NCBI GenBank assembly: GCA_029224185.1
Contig: CM055207.1
Coordinates: 10,953,693-11,017,692, forward strand
Source of the DNA: Karalla daura
Taxonomy: Eukaryota > Chordata > Actinopteri > Chaetodontiformes > Leiognathidae
DNA: 64,000 bases
Reading direction: 5' to 3'
A program made the translations under genes and the position numbers. Shown here piece after piece: positions 1 to 12,404 of the stretch. Positions within the stretch are counted from its first letter, which is position 1. Each line of letters begins with the position of its first letter. Under the pieces are notes generated by a model. The model saw nothing but the letters and a program-made list of their open reading frames with translations, had not been told where the DNA came from and made no database searches.

Positions 1-85
1 AAATACGAGCTAATACTAATAACATCACTACCCTGCTGTTCTTGTTTTTCATTCATTATCTTAACAGTGTTGTCGGCCACTCTCA

Positions 86-300
86 CACTCACACCTAGAA
101 GCAATTAAGAGTCTCCATTTGACATAAATGTGCACTTTTTACGACTGTAGGAGAAAAACTGAGTACCTGGAGAAAACAGAGCCATTGATAATATGAAAAC
201 TCCACATAGAAAGAAGCTCAGCCTGACCAGGAACTGAACGAGGAACCTTCTTGCTGTGACCCGTCAGCGCTATTCCCTTACCAACCGTGTCACCGCTTTC
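86..300 (-). repeat. Degenerate fish interspersed repeat (tRNA-like/SINE-like)
   Basis: Read on the plus strand it contains the series 'cactctcacacctagaag', 'gagtacctggagaaaac', 'aactccacatagaaag' and 'ctgaacgaggaaccttcttg'. The same series recurs, diverged, at about 39330-39480 and 45355-45490. The last part resembles the reverse complement of a Pol III B-box region (ggttcgaatcc type). Family name not determined. Confidence 0.55.
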
Positions 301-2269
301 AATTAGTGGCTCACTGGGAACGTGCAATATGTCAGCTAACGTTCCCACCCAGACATACTCGCCCCGTCATTCTACACGTTTTCCGTGTCTTCTGGTATAC
401 GCTGGCTGTTTGCACCACGTCAGGGAGGTTTACAATCACTGAGGGTGAACATGTGTCAGCAAATGTGGAGCCAAATAGTTTTTTTTCTTTTTCAGGGGGG
501 TTAAAATAAGGAAAATGTCCTCTTGGGTGCCCATGCTGTCAAGTAACACCCCTTGTGAGTGTCAAGCGTGGGACGTCGGCTCCACGTTTGGTGGGAGGAC
601 ATTGTACACGAGCACAACGGGTAATTTAACTCAACAATTAAACCATCTATCTCTAATTCGGGTCTCTCCCGCTGCGTTAAGTGAGGGCGCTGGAGATGAG
701 AGCACCGAGGGCTCATTAACGTCACTTCAGACATTTCAGAGGAGGTTCTCGTCGACTCGGGCATGCTCCTGTCTCGTTTAGACCGGAGGGACACACATAC
801 ACACGCAGGCTGACCCGCACGCTGACCCAAACACTCAGACGCACACGCACCCACCAGCGTGCACGCGTGCTCTGCGGTTGTCTGATAAGCCTCACGCCTC
901 GCCAATTGGCCCCTGCAAATGTCAAACCGAAACCATCTCTGTGTAGTGATAGGGAGTGGGTGGGAGTGAATGAATCCAAATTTCCTTGCAGTTACGTTTG
1001 CACACAGATTACCTAAATTAAAACAAGTCCCTTCAGTAGAGGCATAATCTTTCAAAATCCCCCCCCTCCCGCTTATACATGATGAAAAGAGGTACAGTAG
1101 GAAATCTCCAAATATCCACGCGGGCCGAGTCCGAGAGACGGAGCTTACGTCAACAAAAAGCGGCTTAGAGCGCGTCTCGGAGGAGCGCTTATCTCCATAC
1201 CCTGGACCTGCTTAAAGTCAGGGAGGACATGAGATGAAATGTGAGTCAAAGGTTCGAGCGTCGCGTACGATCCGGCGTTAAGACACCGGGCCCACAGAGC
1301 CCCGCCAGCGTTGGGTTGTTCAGCTGAAGTCACCATCAAAAAGCGAGCCTCGGCCTCGAGATGGGGGTTTGCGCCGCTGACACAAGCACAATGGCTGGAG
1401 CGAGGATCACCCACTTCTGCAGCATGAGGCGCAGAAGTCCTGGGCTCTCCCCTGCTGCCAGTGTGACTTTGACCTTGATAAATAAAAGGGAATAAGGAGA
1501 TGCGGAACTGCCTTAATAGGGGGGTTCCTTTTTCATCCCCGCAATGTGATGCAATAATGAGTGTAATTCGCTAATGCAATGGCAGACAATGTGCTTCGTG
1601 TTCTGCAGGTGCTCTTTCACCCCTCAACCCCACCCCCACCCTTCCAGGCTTCGTATTTCAGAAGAAGCCGTAAAAACCGTTAAACTTCTGTCTGCCAGTC
1701 CTCCAGGTCTCGTAAGCGTTTTTATACAAGAATAAATTCCGGTGCATTTGTGCTTCACTGCCCCCCAAGGACTTTGAGAAAAGTACAGTTGTTGCAGACT
1801 CTGGGGGGCAATGTTCAGTTCCAGTGGTTTCAGCAGTGAAAGCTGTTTCTCGCCGACCCGGGGCGTTTGTCTTTGACATTGTGACATGAAGTCTCTAATT
1901 TGACGATGTGCTCATACACCCTGCAAGGAGAAAACAGTCCGTGCTAGTGCTTGACTGCCCCGTGGCTCGGGTGACCTCTGCTTAGGCGCAGACCCTCGGT
2001 CTTAATTGTGTCTGGAGGAATTCTGCTGTCTCAAGACGAGCTTAAGTTGAGGCTCGAGGGCTTCTCTGCGCTTTCTGCATAGAGCGCCGAAACACACCAC
2101 AGGATGTTCCAGCGCTGCACAGCGTTTCTGCCCGGTCTCTTTGCTTTCATTTCAATTAACGTCCGCACCGTGGTGCCAGTTCAAAATGTTGAATTTTTAT
2201 GTCGCCCTCATTCACTGAAGCTTATAAAATACTGTGTTTTGATGTGTGTCCAATGAAGCCGTAGAGTCG

Positions 2270-2420
2270 CGGCAACTGGGCTTGTCGTAGATTGTTTGAA
2301 CTCTCATCCAAGAGGCTTCTTCAGTTCTGAGGCGAGATGTTTCAAAGAGTCAATGAGTTGCCATGGCAGTACAACTCAATGTATATCTACGACCTGGATG
2401 AATGAGAATCCCCAGCGATA
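2270..2420. repeat. Degenerate teleost dispersed repeat (possibly Penelope-like tail)
   Basis: The segment 'actctcatccaagaggcttc' followed by 'ttcagttctgag' and, about 80 bp on, 'acgacctggatgaatgagaa' matches from memory a repeat found in many copies across fish genomes. The copy is diverged and has no open frame. The Penelope-like assignment is a guess from the hammerhead-like 'ggatgaga' context on the minus strand. Confidence 0.45.
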
Positions 2421-3254
2421 CTGAGCTTTTGTTCAGGGCCATTAGAGCCACATAAAGTCTACTGTCATTGTAGACTTTTTAATCTTCCCAAGAAGGGATG
2501 ATGGGACTACGTTACATGGGTGGTGTGTTGAGTGATGGTTGCTCTATTTTGACTTGGAGGCTTCCCTGACTTCCTGATGAGATTGACAAATCTTGCGATA
2601 CAGTCCCCATATTTCAATTTCTTTGTACTGGCAAAACTTTTGTTCTTGAACTCTTAACTTGCTGTTTCCAAGCTGCAACAGGATGCACTTTTGGACCCTA
2701 CGTGGCCCATGTTCGAGGCGAGTTATGTCTAAAGAATTTCACAATATCAAAGTGAGCGCTTAAGAAAACAGAAAAAAAATATATTGGTTTTTACAGTTTA
2801 GCCCTGGAAGCTATTTTCTTGTCTCCGACGCTGGTGTCGCCGTCACAGCAGAGCCTAATTTGCCTGGATTACTTTACGACACTGATCTAAGCTTTGTCAT
2901 GATATGTTCTAACACCCGTCCCCCGACTTTCCCTCCACTATATCTCAGCGTCTCCACACCCATTACAGGGAGAGAGAGAGAGAGAGAGAGGACCTACATC
3001 TCTCCTCAGATTGTAAAACACAATCATATGCTGCTCCATTTGGCATTTAACACAGCTGTGATTTCCTCTGCCTTTTCCTCAGTGATCATCTCAGTGCTGA
3101 TTGTCTCTCACTCAGCTGGCTCGACTCCCCACGAGACGTTTGCAGGCCTTTACGCTGGTTTCACAGGAAAATGAGGGTTTGCGGTCTCTGATCGAAGAAG
3201 CGGATAAGACGAGTGACTTTAAGCATGTAATGTGCAAGGAATTGCAGAAAGAAA

Positions 3255-4228
3255 AAAAAAACAAAAAACATTTTTAATGCAAAATCATGGATTTTCACAG
3301 TAAAAGCAACAGCTCCTCAAGCCCACTCTTTTTGAACCGTTTCATTTGTTGAAACATACATACAGACAACATTTCAACAGGTGTCGCATGCATGAATTAG
3401 ATAATTATTTTCTTTATACAAATGAGCACGTCAACCATTACATGATATAATTGCACAACTACCTATCATTAGCTATAGTATATTCTTTTAATAGACGCAC
3501 AGTCTGGCGCGTGTCGACTAATTTAACTGCATTCAGACATCAAGATTCAATATCAAATGTACAGTTTATACAATAACAATGTGCCAGATATAATGGGCTG
3601 ATTTGACATGATTTTTTCAAATCATCACACCGAGACACAAATACATTTTTTTGGTGACACTGCCTTTCAACACGTGAATAATCTCATCCCGGCATCCATT
3701 ATTTCACAGCCTCCGACAGAACACACTGCATCTCCTCAGTCGCCGAAGAGGGGACAACATGTTTAGCGTACAAACATCATGAGAAAAACATAAACCTAAA
3801 CAGCACGGTTAACACACACCGGAGTCGCCACGACGGTTGGATTTCCAGACTTGTATTTGAAATGACAGCTCAAAATTGATGGTGAGGCTTCTGCACTGTC
3901 AGAATTGTCACTGCACCTCAGCGTGACACGCGGCAGTGACTGTCACTGTGACGCGGATCACGTCCGTCAGAAACAGCAGCAGCATAGGCACCCTGCACAC
4001 AATGGAACGTATGGATGAGGAGGGCAAGACGGTTACCCACAACCACCAATCCACAGCCTTAATCGACGCATCAAATGCCGGGCTTACGCATCCGTCAAAA
4101 CAATCTGGCCGCGGATCGGTGGCTGTGGGCAACGTTGTAACCTTACTGCGAGAGCCAAGCGAGAGTCGGGGGGGAGAAGGTCCTCCGGCTGCAACCCTTC
4201 ACCTCCGAGCCCACGCCCTGTCGGATCC
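3255..4228 (-). other. Probable 3' UTR of the C1q-like gene
   Basis: AT-rich noncoding sequence directly downstream of the C1q-like stop codon. On the minus strand an ATTAAA hexamer lies at 3278-3273, followed by a T-rich tract (the plus-strand A runs at 3248-3268), a plausible cleavage site. Another ATTAAA is at 3492-3487. The UTR end is an inference; no transcript evidence is available. Confidence 0.35.
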
Positions 4229-4408
4229 TTAGTCTGCGTAGAGGATGAACCCTGAGAAGGTGCTGTATTTGTTGCTGTTGCCCCCGTGAGCCTTCCCCCC
4301 ATCCAGTTTTATGAAGACCTCATCGCCTGCATCTAAATGAAGGATGACACTGTTGCTGGCGTAGTCATAACTCTGGTCCTGGTCTTGGGCAATGGCACTG
4401 GCCCTGAC
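4229..4408 (-). CDS. c1ql1-like: C1q-like coding exon 2 (residues 217-275 and stop)
   Basis: The acceptor is ...atgttccag|GTCAGGGCC (ag at 4410-4409), phase 0. It encodes VRASAIAQDQDQSYDYASNS and the last strands of the C1q jelly-roll, ending YAD with a TAA at 4231-4229. The VRASAIAQD and DGGKAHGGNSNKYSTFSGF blocks are near-identical to mammalian C1QL1. Confidence 0.92.
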   Translation of the reverse strand, partial: VRASAIAQDQDQSYDYASNSVILHLDAGDEVFIKLDGGKAHGGNSNKYSTFSGFILYAD

Positions 4409-7400
4409 CTGGAACATGACAAACAGATATAGATGAGGGTGGGGGGAGCAAGAGTTAAGACATGGAGAGTTGTTACAATGCATTATTGTAAGATGTTTTA
4501 CCTTTGGTTTTATTACCTCTGGTTCACACTGAATTTGGAAACGCTCATTTCAGATATTATGCTTTACACAAATGGAACAAAAATGGAACAAATTGTCTTG
4601 AAGCTGCGTTCCTTAAGTTCATTGGAACATTTAAAAACATGAAGTTATCCATTTCCACACTTGGACTTGAATGAATTTGTATATCTGTCCACCAGAAATT
4701 GGGTGCACTCATATTTTACCCAAACCTCTGCTTTAATCAGTTTGGACATAACTGTACAGTGTGACCAGATGTCAAACCAGGTTGGACCTTATCTATTTTC
4801 AAATCCCTTGATAAACAGAGGCCTATGAGATTCAGCTTGTTATACCACATATGTTATTGTTGCTGTGTTGTTTTTACCCATGACTGCTGTTGAATTAAAT
4901 ATGCTTCTTAAATAAATTTATTGAAAAAATACATTCAATGGAAGCAAACAAAAAATGCGTTATTGCCTCACTTGATTTGAGACCAAACTTGCATTTCCGT
5001 GTATGAGTTGACTAAAATGATCTTCTTTCAGGAGAAGAATATTCACAAGGAGCATAGCCTGCATATGAGAGTTGGTGTAAAGCGTGTCCCCTGTGGTGAA
5101 TATCTTGTTTTTTACTCTTATGACTCAGCTGAGAGGGTCAGGCTTGAGTCAGTCTGCCTCTGCAAAGGGTTGGCAGCACATCGGGTTGCCATTGCCTCGT
5201 GTTCTACTCTTACAGTACTTCCACCTTTTTTACACACACACACACGCACACACACACACACACACACACAGAAAACACATATCCCCCAAATATTAAGTGT
5301 CATCATGTCAGCACAGAGTAGTAACTTAGGGTGTTGGACTTTGCTTTGCACGTACAGCGAGCCACCGAATCACACATCCCCTCTAAGCTTCGGCTAATGT
5401 GCAATGATCTGGGTTGCCAGGTTGGCTGTTACGCTGCAACTTCACCAGGCCGAAGGAAGAGAGTGTAATCCCTGCTGAAACCAGATTGCAGTGACAGCCT
5501 CGAAAAACGATGTAAGAGATGTAAACAGGAACGCGGAGATCTAATTAGTGCCGGTGGAGGACGAACGTATACATCTGGAGGCCGCAGCTACAGGGTGTGA
5601 CAGGTGAGACCGCACCACAGATGACAGCATGATAATGGACTTCTAAACTCGTTACGCTCCCTGTGTTCACCTTCAGCAGAAGAATTGGAGAATTTTATTT
5701 ACAGTAATTCACCGTGACACAATTTGTGAAACATTGCCAACACAATGTCATAATGTTGTGACTGTATGCCAGATCTTTAATTTCTCTGAATGTCTCTTTC
5801 TGTTCTTCATGTGAATAAAAACAAATTTATTTTTGTAAATAGTCAAACCAGCCATTTTACCTGGGTTGCACATTTGCGTGCTGCCAGATTTACACAACTG
5901 ATTTGTTCCAAATTGTCCCTCATTAACTTCAGAGACTCTAATTGTTAAGGCACTACAATAGCTACTGCTGGGGGTAAAAATAGCTCTATATATTAAACTT
6001 CCCAGCTGGTGGCTACCCATTAAAGAGAACAGCAGGGTAGGAGCTGTGCATTCCTACTGAAGTTTGCATTTTGGGGAGTGATTTTAATCGTGCCGGTTAT
6101 TTGGGTTCAAACGTGAGAGGAAATGTGTGTTTGGGCACATTATTAGATCTGACTGATACAGGACACAACATGCTGCGAGAGGTGTGAGGAAGACTGGGGG
6201 AGCCCTTTTTTTAAGAATAGCCTCGGTGTCTTACAATGTCTGTGCACATCCCTGCTTTAACCCCTCTTGATAATAAAGTCCCCACTGAGTGTGGGTAGAA
6301 CAATAGCTACAATATATATTCTTATGAAATAATTTTCTAATCTTGCCACACGTGTGAAATTTAACATATTTGTTTGTGTGGAGGTGATATAGCAGATGCA
6401 GGTGGTTGTGATATTGTGTGTCCACTCTCTGCTACTGCCTGTTGCAGCCGGATGGGTCGGGATGTTTGTGGGGGGAAATGTTGGAGCTCTGATTTACATG
6501 GTGTTTGATCAGTGTGGTCACCTGGGGCTTTAAAGACATTACAAAATTACCCGTGAACATGGCAAATATCATGATTTGATATTGAGACGCCTGGACCTGA
6601 CAGGCAGTCTGATAACACATACTGGCACATCATGGCTCCATGAAGTTTGTTGTATTTCAAAGGGCACCAGCTTTGAACTAGCCCCTACCCCAGGCTGTGT
6701 TTTGATGTGTGCAGAGTTGAGATAGCGCTGCACTACTTCCGCTCACTTCAACGTGTACATCACCGCGCGTGTAATATGCACAGATACACAATCTGGCAGC
6801 ATGCCACTGTGTATTGTCATTATTCTAGGCTGTAACACCAAGACCAACGCAGATCTAAAATCACTATCCACATGAATGCATGACTACTCAATTTAGACTG
6901 CCAGCACACTGGTTGCACTCTTGCCTGAGCATTCAGATGAAGGCTCATCCCAATGTATGATTCAGGGCACTCACAATGTCAGAAAATGCAGTTTGTTCTT
7001 GGCTTATTCCCTGTGATGAATTCAACAGAGAATTGTTAAAAAAGTGGTCTGAAAAGCCTGAAGTGTCTTGCAGAGTTAAAGCTTTACCCACCAGACCGTT
7101 CTTGATCAGGTCAGCCCACATGCTGGTGCCATCTCCTCCCCTCATCAGCACATTGTAGATGAAAAAGTAGGTGCCGGGAATCTTACAGGTGAACTTGCCT
7201 GTCGCGCCCTCGTAGTTGCCGCCAATATTAGTCACCACATCGTCGAAGCGGAGGATGTCATAACCTTCTTGAGGGTTTCGTAGTCCCGCATAAAAAGCCA
7301 CCCGGGGCATGGTGTTGTAGGTGGTCGTGCTCACCGCCCCCTTGCCCCCTAAACCTAGAATCCCTGTCCGCACTACATCCATGCTATCTCCCGGTGGTCC

Positions 7401-7739
7401 CTTGGGTCCTGGTGGACCTGGCTCTCCGGGGGGTCCCGGGGGTCCAGGTTTCCCCGGACGTCCTGGTTTGCCCTGCGGGCCATGAGCGCTGTACGTAGGC
7501 AGAGGCGGGCCGATGCTGTGGTCACTCAGGTCCCCGTCGTTGTCCACCTGGAGGCCCGCGGTTGCTGTGTCCGTTCCGGCGTGCACACCCATACCCGTGG
7601 TGCCCGTGCTGGGGAAGGGGTCACAGACCATGCGGCAGGTGCCCAGCATCTCGTAGTGGCTCCCACTGTCATCTGCGCTGCCTGTGCCCACAGAGCTGAC
7701 CAGCACAGGGATGAGGACCACCAGGACCAGGACCAGCAT
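4229..7739 (-). CDS. c1ql1-like: C1q-like secreted protein of the C1QL family (closest by eye to C1QL1), two coding exons
   Basis: Join of 7092-7739 and 4229-4408 (minus), 275 aa. Visible in order: a hydrophobic signal peptide at residues 1-16 (MLVLVLVVLIPVLVSS); the family motif HYEMLGTCRMVCDP at 28-41 with Cys35 and Cys39, which in the family link trimers into higher oligomers; a Ser/Thr/Gly-rich spacer; about 11 Gly-X-Y collagen triplets at 87-119; and a C1q globular domain from about 145 to 275 ending in KYSTFSGFILYAD. The family is secreted, mainly by neurons, and binds the adhesion GPCR BAI3 (ADGRB3) to organise synapses. The GPQGKPGR collagen start and HLDAGDEVFIKLDGGKAHGG favour C1QL1 over C1QL2, 3 or 4. 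The collagen tract is shorter than the roughly 15 triplets of mammalian C1QL1. The start was chosen at the Met that begins the family signal peptide; the frame stays open upstream. Confidence 0.9.
4409..7091 (-). other. Intron of the C1q-like gene
   Basis: A 2683-bp GT-AG intron. It contains a CA microsatellite at 5232-5270 and AT-rich unique-looking sequence. No other exon is visible; the open frames at 5118-5351 and 5748-6020 are not family-like. Confidence 0.75.
5232..5270. repeat. (CA)n microsatellite
   Basis: About 19 CA dinucleotides with one CG interruption, in the C1q-like intron. The tract is transcribed as (TG)n in the gene's sense. Confidence 0.95.
7092..7739 (-). CDS. c1ql1-like: C1q-like coding exon 1 (residues 1-216)
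   Basis: Encodes the signal peptide, cysteine motif, collagen tract and first half of the C1q domain, ending ...WADLIKNGL. The donor is ctg|gtgggt (gt at 7091-7090), phase 0. Joining to the next exon gives KNGLVRASAIAQ, matching the family's KNGQVRASAIAQ. An acceptor-like tttgccag|gtgg at 7857 lies upstream in the same open frame, so a 5' non-coding or coding exon further up is possible. Confidence 0.88.
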
Positions 7740-7996
7740 GACCCCCACAGCAGCTGCCACCAGGGTCTTCCGCCCGATGCTCAGCCGAGGAAGGGGCTGC
7801 GCAGCCACCGTGGAACTCTCCGGGGTGGAAATGGTGACAGTGGGGAGTTGCGTCCACCTGGCAAAACGCAGACACAGTGAGGACCTCCGAGACGGCGCCC
7901 AGGGAGAGCTGGTATGAGAGTGTGTGAGTGAGTGACAGAGCAGTGTAGGAGTAAGCGAGGGAGAGGGAGTGGAGCAAGGGACCAAGCAAGTGATCA

Positions 7997-8085
7997 AAAG
8001 GAGAGAGAGAGAGAGAGAGAGTGAGGAGAGTAGGAAAAGAGGAGGAGGAGAGAGAGAGAGAGAGAAAAGAGGAAAGAAGCGAGGG
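7997..8085. repeat. GA-rich low-complexity tract upstream of the C1q-like start
   Basis: Imperfect (GA)n and GGA runs on the plus strand, that is (TC)n on the gene strand, about 260-350 bp 5' of the chosen ATG. It may lie in the 5' UTR or promoter, or in an upstream intron. It explains the Ser/Leu-rich translation of the long upstream open frame. Confidence 0.8.
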
Positions 8086-9194
8086 GAGGAGAGAGTGAGC
8101 AACATGCACTCACTCGCCAAGTGAGTCAGGGCTGAGGAGGGCACTTTCCTGCTGGCAGATGTGAAAAGCCGGGGTAGACATAAAGACGGGCTCGTGTGAT
8201 ATATAGAGAGCCCAGCCTGAGACCCAGGCATCATGATGAAGAGCATAACTGGGGGAGGATTTGCCTCAATATGAATGTACATTTCTGGAGAGCCCATTCA
8301 TGTACAATCAGTTAAATTGATATGCTCCATTCTAGCGGCTCTGTGCTGCAGATAATCTCGATTTTTCAGCCGTAAGAAACAGTTGGCAGTGCTTTCAAGT
8401 GCTTTTGTATGAAAATACACTGAGGTATGGTGAACGCACTGCTTCTCGTGTAGCACTTTTCTTGTCCCAAACTCAAAGATTAACCTTCGGCAACCTTCAG
8501 CCTCATCACTTGGAGAACAAGAACAACTCATTCGAGACATCTAACGGCCTGCAGGCAGCTATAGATATGGATTTTTACCTTATGTAGCTGTCTTCACTTA
8601 ATGACAGACTATGTTTTATCAAGGTCAGAATGTGCATATTTTTCCTCATCTGCCTACGTGTTTGTTTTTGCATGCGTCTGCGAGCTGGTAGTGAGAGCTC
8701 TTGTATACTGGAATAATTCCAGGCATCTGTGGTCAGTCAAGCTGCGACCTTCATAAAATCGGAAAACTTTTAAAGAGACAGATCCAAATTTGAAATGCTC
8801 CGATTGAAAGTCCAATTGTGATGTTGATTGTTAATTTGATATGACAAAGGCATCTTTGAAATGTCATAGAGTGAAGACGCCCATACCAGCTCACCAATGG
8901 CTTTCCTGCAATGATGTCAGTGTTGACAGTGAAACTTTCCTACTGGAAAATAACCAGCAACAGTTCTGAAATACAAGATATAGACATGAAATATGTAAAG
9001 GTAATGAATTCATGCAGGGCAAAAAAGGGTAATCTCTAAGAGTTAGAACTAGCAGGTACAACCAAATATAAAATAGTACTTTCGCCTCATAGCAAGGAGA
9101 TTACCAATACTCATATGGTAGAGTTTTGGTGATGGCCTGGAGACCTGTCGAAGGTGTTTCACCTGCCTTCACTCTATGATCACTGGAGACTGGG

Positions 9195-9281
9195 TGGATG
9201 GATGGATGGATGGATGGATGGATGGATGGATGGATGGATGGATGGATGGATGGATGGATGGACGGATGGATGGATGGATGG
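9195..9281. repeat. (TGGA)n tetranucleotide microsatellite
   Basis: About 21 units of TGGA, one carrying an A-to-C change near 9261-9264 (gacg). It produces artefactual WMDG/SIHP repeat frames on both strands. Confidence 0.97.
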
Positions 9282-10241
9282 TAGATGCAGGCTTCTCCAG
9301 CCATTGCTACACTGTGGCTACTGCAACACTGGTTGCCATCACTGTTGTGTCCATCAGCAAACTAAGACACAAGACTCCATAATTTGTCACAGGTAGACAC
9401 ATTTCTATTTACTGCCCACGCTAATTATTGTCTGAGAGTTAAGGGCTCATAATTCAAAATTAATTGATTTCTTTTTAAACAATTCATTATAATTACTTTC
9501 TTCACTCACTGTCATTAACTCCATTTGCCACCCACAGCTTGTTATTAAATTCTAACAATACACACATGAGTTGAATCTTAACAGAGTTAATGATGTCAGA
9601 TTCAGTAACTGTAATATGACTTCTACAGATGGGTCGTGCATAAGACGTTTTTGGGGGTTGACTCTTCTGAGGGACAACCTTCACTTGAGCAGTGAAGATT
9701 CTGTATTAATAAAATATATCTTGTCCACAGGAGTTGGCTGAGTTACCTCGCACTCACCAAACTTAGTGTGCTGGCAGAGAGGACTCTGCTTGATTCAGTG
9801 ACCACTGCCAGACGTCTGTTCAGTCAACAGTTATTAAAACCCATCTAATTTGATGCACTAATCTTATTTCCAGAATATTAATGTGTCCGAATAACTCCAT
9901 AATGAATAGAATGAAAAGCCAGACATAAAAATAATGAAAAATTGTCACTTTACATCTATCTTGCTGTACATCTTTTTCTAATTTCTTTGTGGATTAAGAT
10001 TTTAAATCAAACATATCAGATGAGATATGAAGATAAAGCTTTTTCTTTTTTTTCAGGACTCTGACTCACTGATTCCTGTTTAGATTATTCCAGTGGTGAA
10101 AAAGATCTTACCAGGTAAAACACAAGGAAGAATAATGGTACATAAAATTGTCATCATAAACACACTTGCTTTTTTTTCATACCGACAATATATGTCCAGT
10201 ATTGGGTCCTACATTTGCACAGACATTACAGTTTTCTGAAA

Positions 10242-10279
10242 TTAAAGTACCTAACTATACCTAAAGTACCTAACTATAC
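10242..10279. repeat. 19-bp tandem duplication
   Basis: The unit (c/t)taaagtacctaactatac occurs twice head to tail at 10242-10260 and 10261-10279, differing only in the first base. Confidence 0.9.
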
Positions 10280-12179
10280 AGTTTTAATCAGTAGATATGA
10301 CAAGATGTAACCAGGAAACAAACTCAGCCCGTCAGATCAAGTCTGAATGACAGCAAAACGAGAGTAGAGTAGTGTATGGAGTCCTCTCCTCAATGCTTAT
10401 AACGAGCGAGAGGGAGCGTCCTCCCTCCAGTATGACTCTATGTAGTAAGGCTCGACCTAGAATCTTTACTGCCCCTGTGTGGCATATGGACATATTACAA
10501 AATATGGTACACAGCACCAGCTTTACTTTCTCCTGCCCTTACTGTGCTCCTAATGAATGAAGCAGTTGTCAATGGATGTTAGATAAATAAAGTGAAAGAA
10601 TGATTAGAATCATAACAAAAAATAGACTCATCAATATGATCCGTACCACTGAGATGATCTCAGAATAGTTTACAGTGTAACTGTGAGGTTGTACTTGGAC
10701 AGAGTGGGCCTCAAGTCTTTCCATCTGTTTTTAATCACACACCCATGAAACGAAAAGAAAAGAATAAATTTACTTCCCCAGTTCCAAGAAAAAACAGTGT
10801 ACATCTGTGTACATCTGTACATTCATGGATTGCAGGATTGTGTGGACCTTATATTTTGTTCATGTATATCTGGGGTTGGATGTTTTTGAGATAGTTACAG
10901 TCCCATCAGTGAGGAGTCCTTGAGCCAGACTGAGAGGGGAAACATCTGTAGTGACATCACTGACTGGAGTTTAACCAGAGTAACTCTCTTTAATGTCAGG
11001 AACATCTCTGACCACAGAAATGAGCAAAAGATGAGTATTTTAGCATTTTTGCATCCGTCTTATTTTCATCCATAATAGCGCTGTTCCAACTTCCTGCTGA
11101 TGGAAAAGTGACTTTTTGACCAAATGAATTTCGGGAGACAAAATGAACTAGTTTGCCATTTTTTTCTCCCTGCTAAACCTGACTTGACTTGGCAGTTTCT
11201 CTACAGGCTGCATTTAGTTCTGCTGACCAGGAGATGGCGTCCACTACTCATTGTTGCTGAAATTAGAATAAAAAAAAATAAAAATAAAGAAGAAAAACAG
11301 CAAGACAATTTTAAGTAGGCCACACAGAAAAAAAAGGGAACATCGTTCTCTTCATAGACTATCAGATGTAATTGTTTTGAGGCATTATACTGAGGTTTTG
11401 GAGGATTGCATGTGTTCTGATAAATAATCCAAGGAACTGGCTGACTCAGGATGTTCTATGCACAACAAACCCAAGGTTTACTCTCTGTTTGCTCTGCTGT
11501 GTCAGGACATCATCCCACTCTCATGCATCAGCAGTATGAAGCTGTCGTTGCAGCCACACAGAAGCCAGGAAGGCGACCACCCATCTTGTGCAGCCCTGCT
11601 CACATTCCTGCCTGAACTCCTGGGACAGTTTCAGTAACTGGAGATCTGAGGAAGTGACAGGCCATCTTTGATGTCTATATTCAGGATGGACTGTACTTAG
11701 GTAGCACATTTTTGTTTTTATTTTTTTTACATTTTTGGAATTTGCTTGGAAAAAAGTGGTGAAATCTTATCTCATATATGTGATATTGTTTCAGTGGCAT
11801 TTTGTACAATAACACCTTATATAATATGAAAGCATGCCAGCCCCTTGTATGTTTACACAAGAGTTCACACAGAGTAACTTCCTTGATTCTTCCTTTTTGC
11901 ACTCTTCCTTTTTAGGAAATGACCGGCTGCCTCGCAGTCCCTCTTGAGATTCTGTGGGAATTCCTTGGCTTTTTTTGCTCAGCAGTTGGTTTTTAAATTC
12001 TTGAATATTGTTATTTCAGGGTGCGAGGTTTGGATGGAGAAGGAATTGAAAATATGTGCCATGCTGCCCTAGGATAATTTTGGCAAAGCGCTGTCTGAAG
12101 TTTGTAAACAACTGTTTGTGGCGGCTGGTGTCATCTAAATTAAGTGACAATGGAGCCCAGTCTGCAAGGCTGCAAGGTA

Positions 12180-12320
12180 CAACAGTGGTTAGCACTGTTG
12201 GTTCACAGCAAGAATGGCCTGCGTTCAACTCCCAGTCAGACCAAGGACCTTTCTGTAAGGATTGTGTGCCCCATGGTGAACTGGTGACCTGTCCAGAGTG
12301 TATTCCTTGCTAAAGACAGT
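12180..12320 (+). repeat. Degenerate fish SINE-like repeat
   Basis: Contains 'acagtggttagcactgttgg', 'ttcacagcaagaa' and 'cctgcgttcaactcccagtc', a tRNA-like head with a decayed B box. 'gacctttctgtaaggattg' and 'gaactggtgacctgtccaga' follow. This order is typical of a repeat dispersed through teleost genomes. A second partial copy is at 37030-37215. Confidence 0.65.
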
Positions 12321-12404
12321 CTCCAGCAGAAACCAGTGGGTACAAAGCAGGTGAGATCATGGGTGGATAAATATATAACCCAGTCTTTGAATCCAGTGGT
12401 TTTG

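Larger units (their letters stand above)
1..3254. other. Intergenic DNA, no gene recognised
   Basis: I see no convincing coding exon on either strand. The open frames here lack family resemblance, and several run through simple CA or GA tracts. The stretch holds one degenerate fish repeat near the left edge, another near 2270-2420, and a short GA run at 2970-2990. It lies downstream of the minus-strand C1q-like gene. Confidence 0.6.

Noticed and set aside
501..1055. 184-codon minus-strand open frame
   Set aside because: Composition is irregular, it has no recognisable domain, and it overlaps equally open frames on both strands; there are no splice or promoter cues.
2270..2345. Possible hammerhead ribozyme core in the repeat (minus strand ggatgaga...)
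   Set aside because: The conserved ctgatga and gaaa core residues are not both present, and stem pairing is poor in this diverged copy.
11226..11240. CTCF-like ccaggagatggcgt
   Set aside because: Two mismatches at informative positions of the core; too weak to list.
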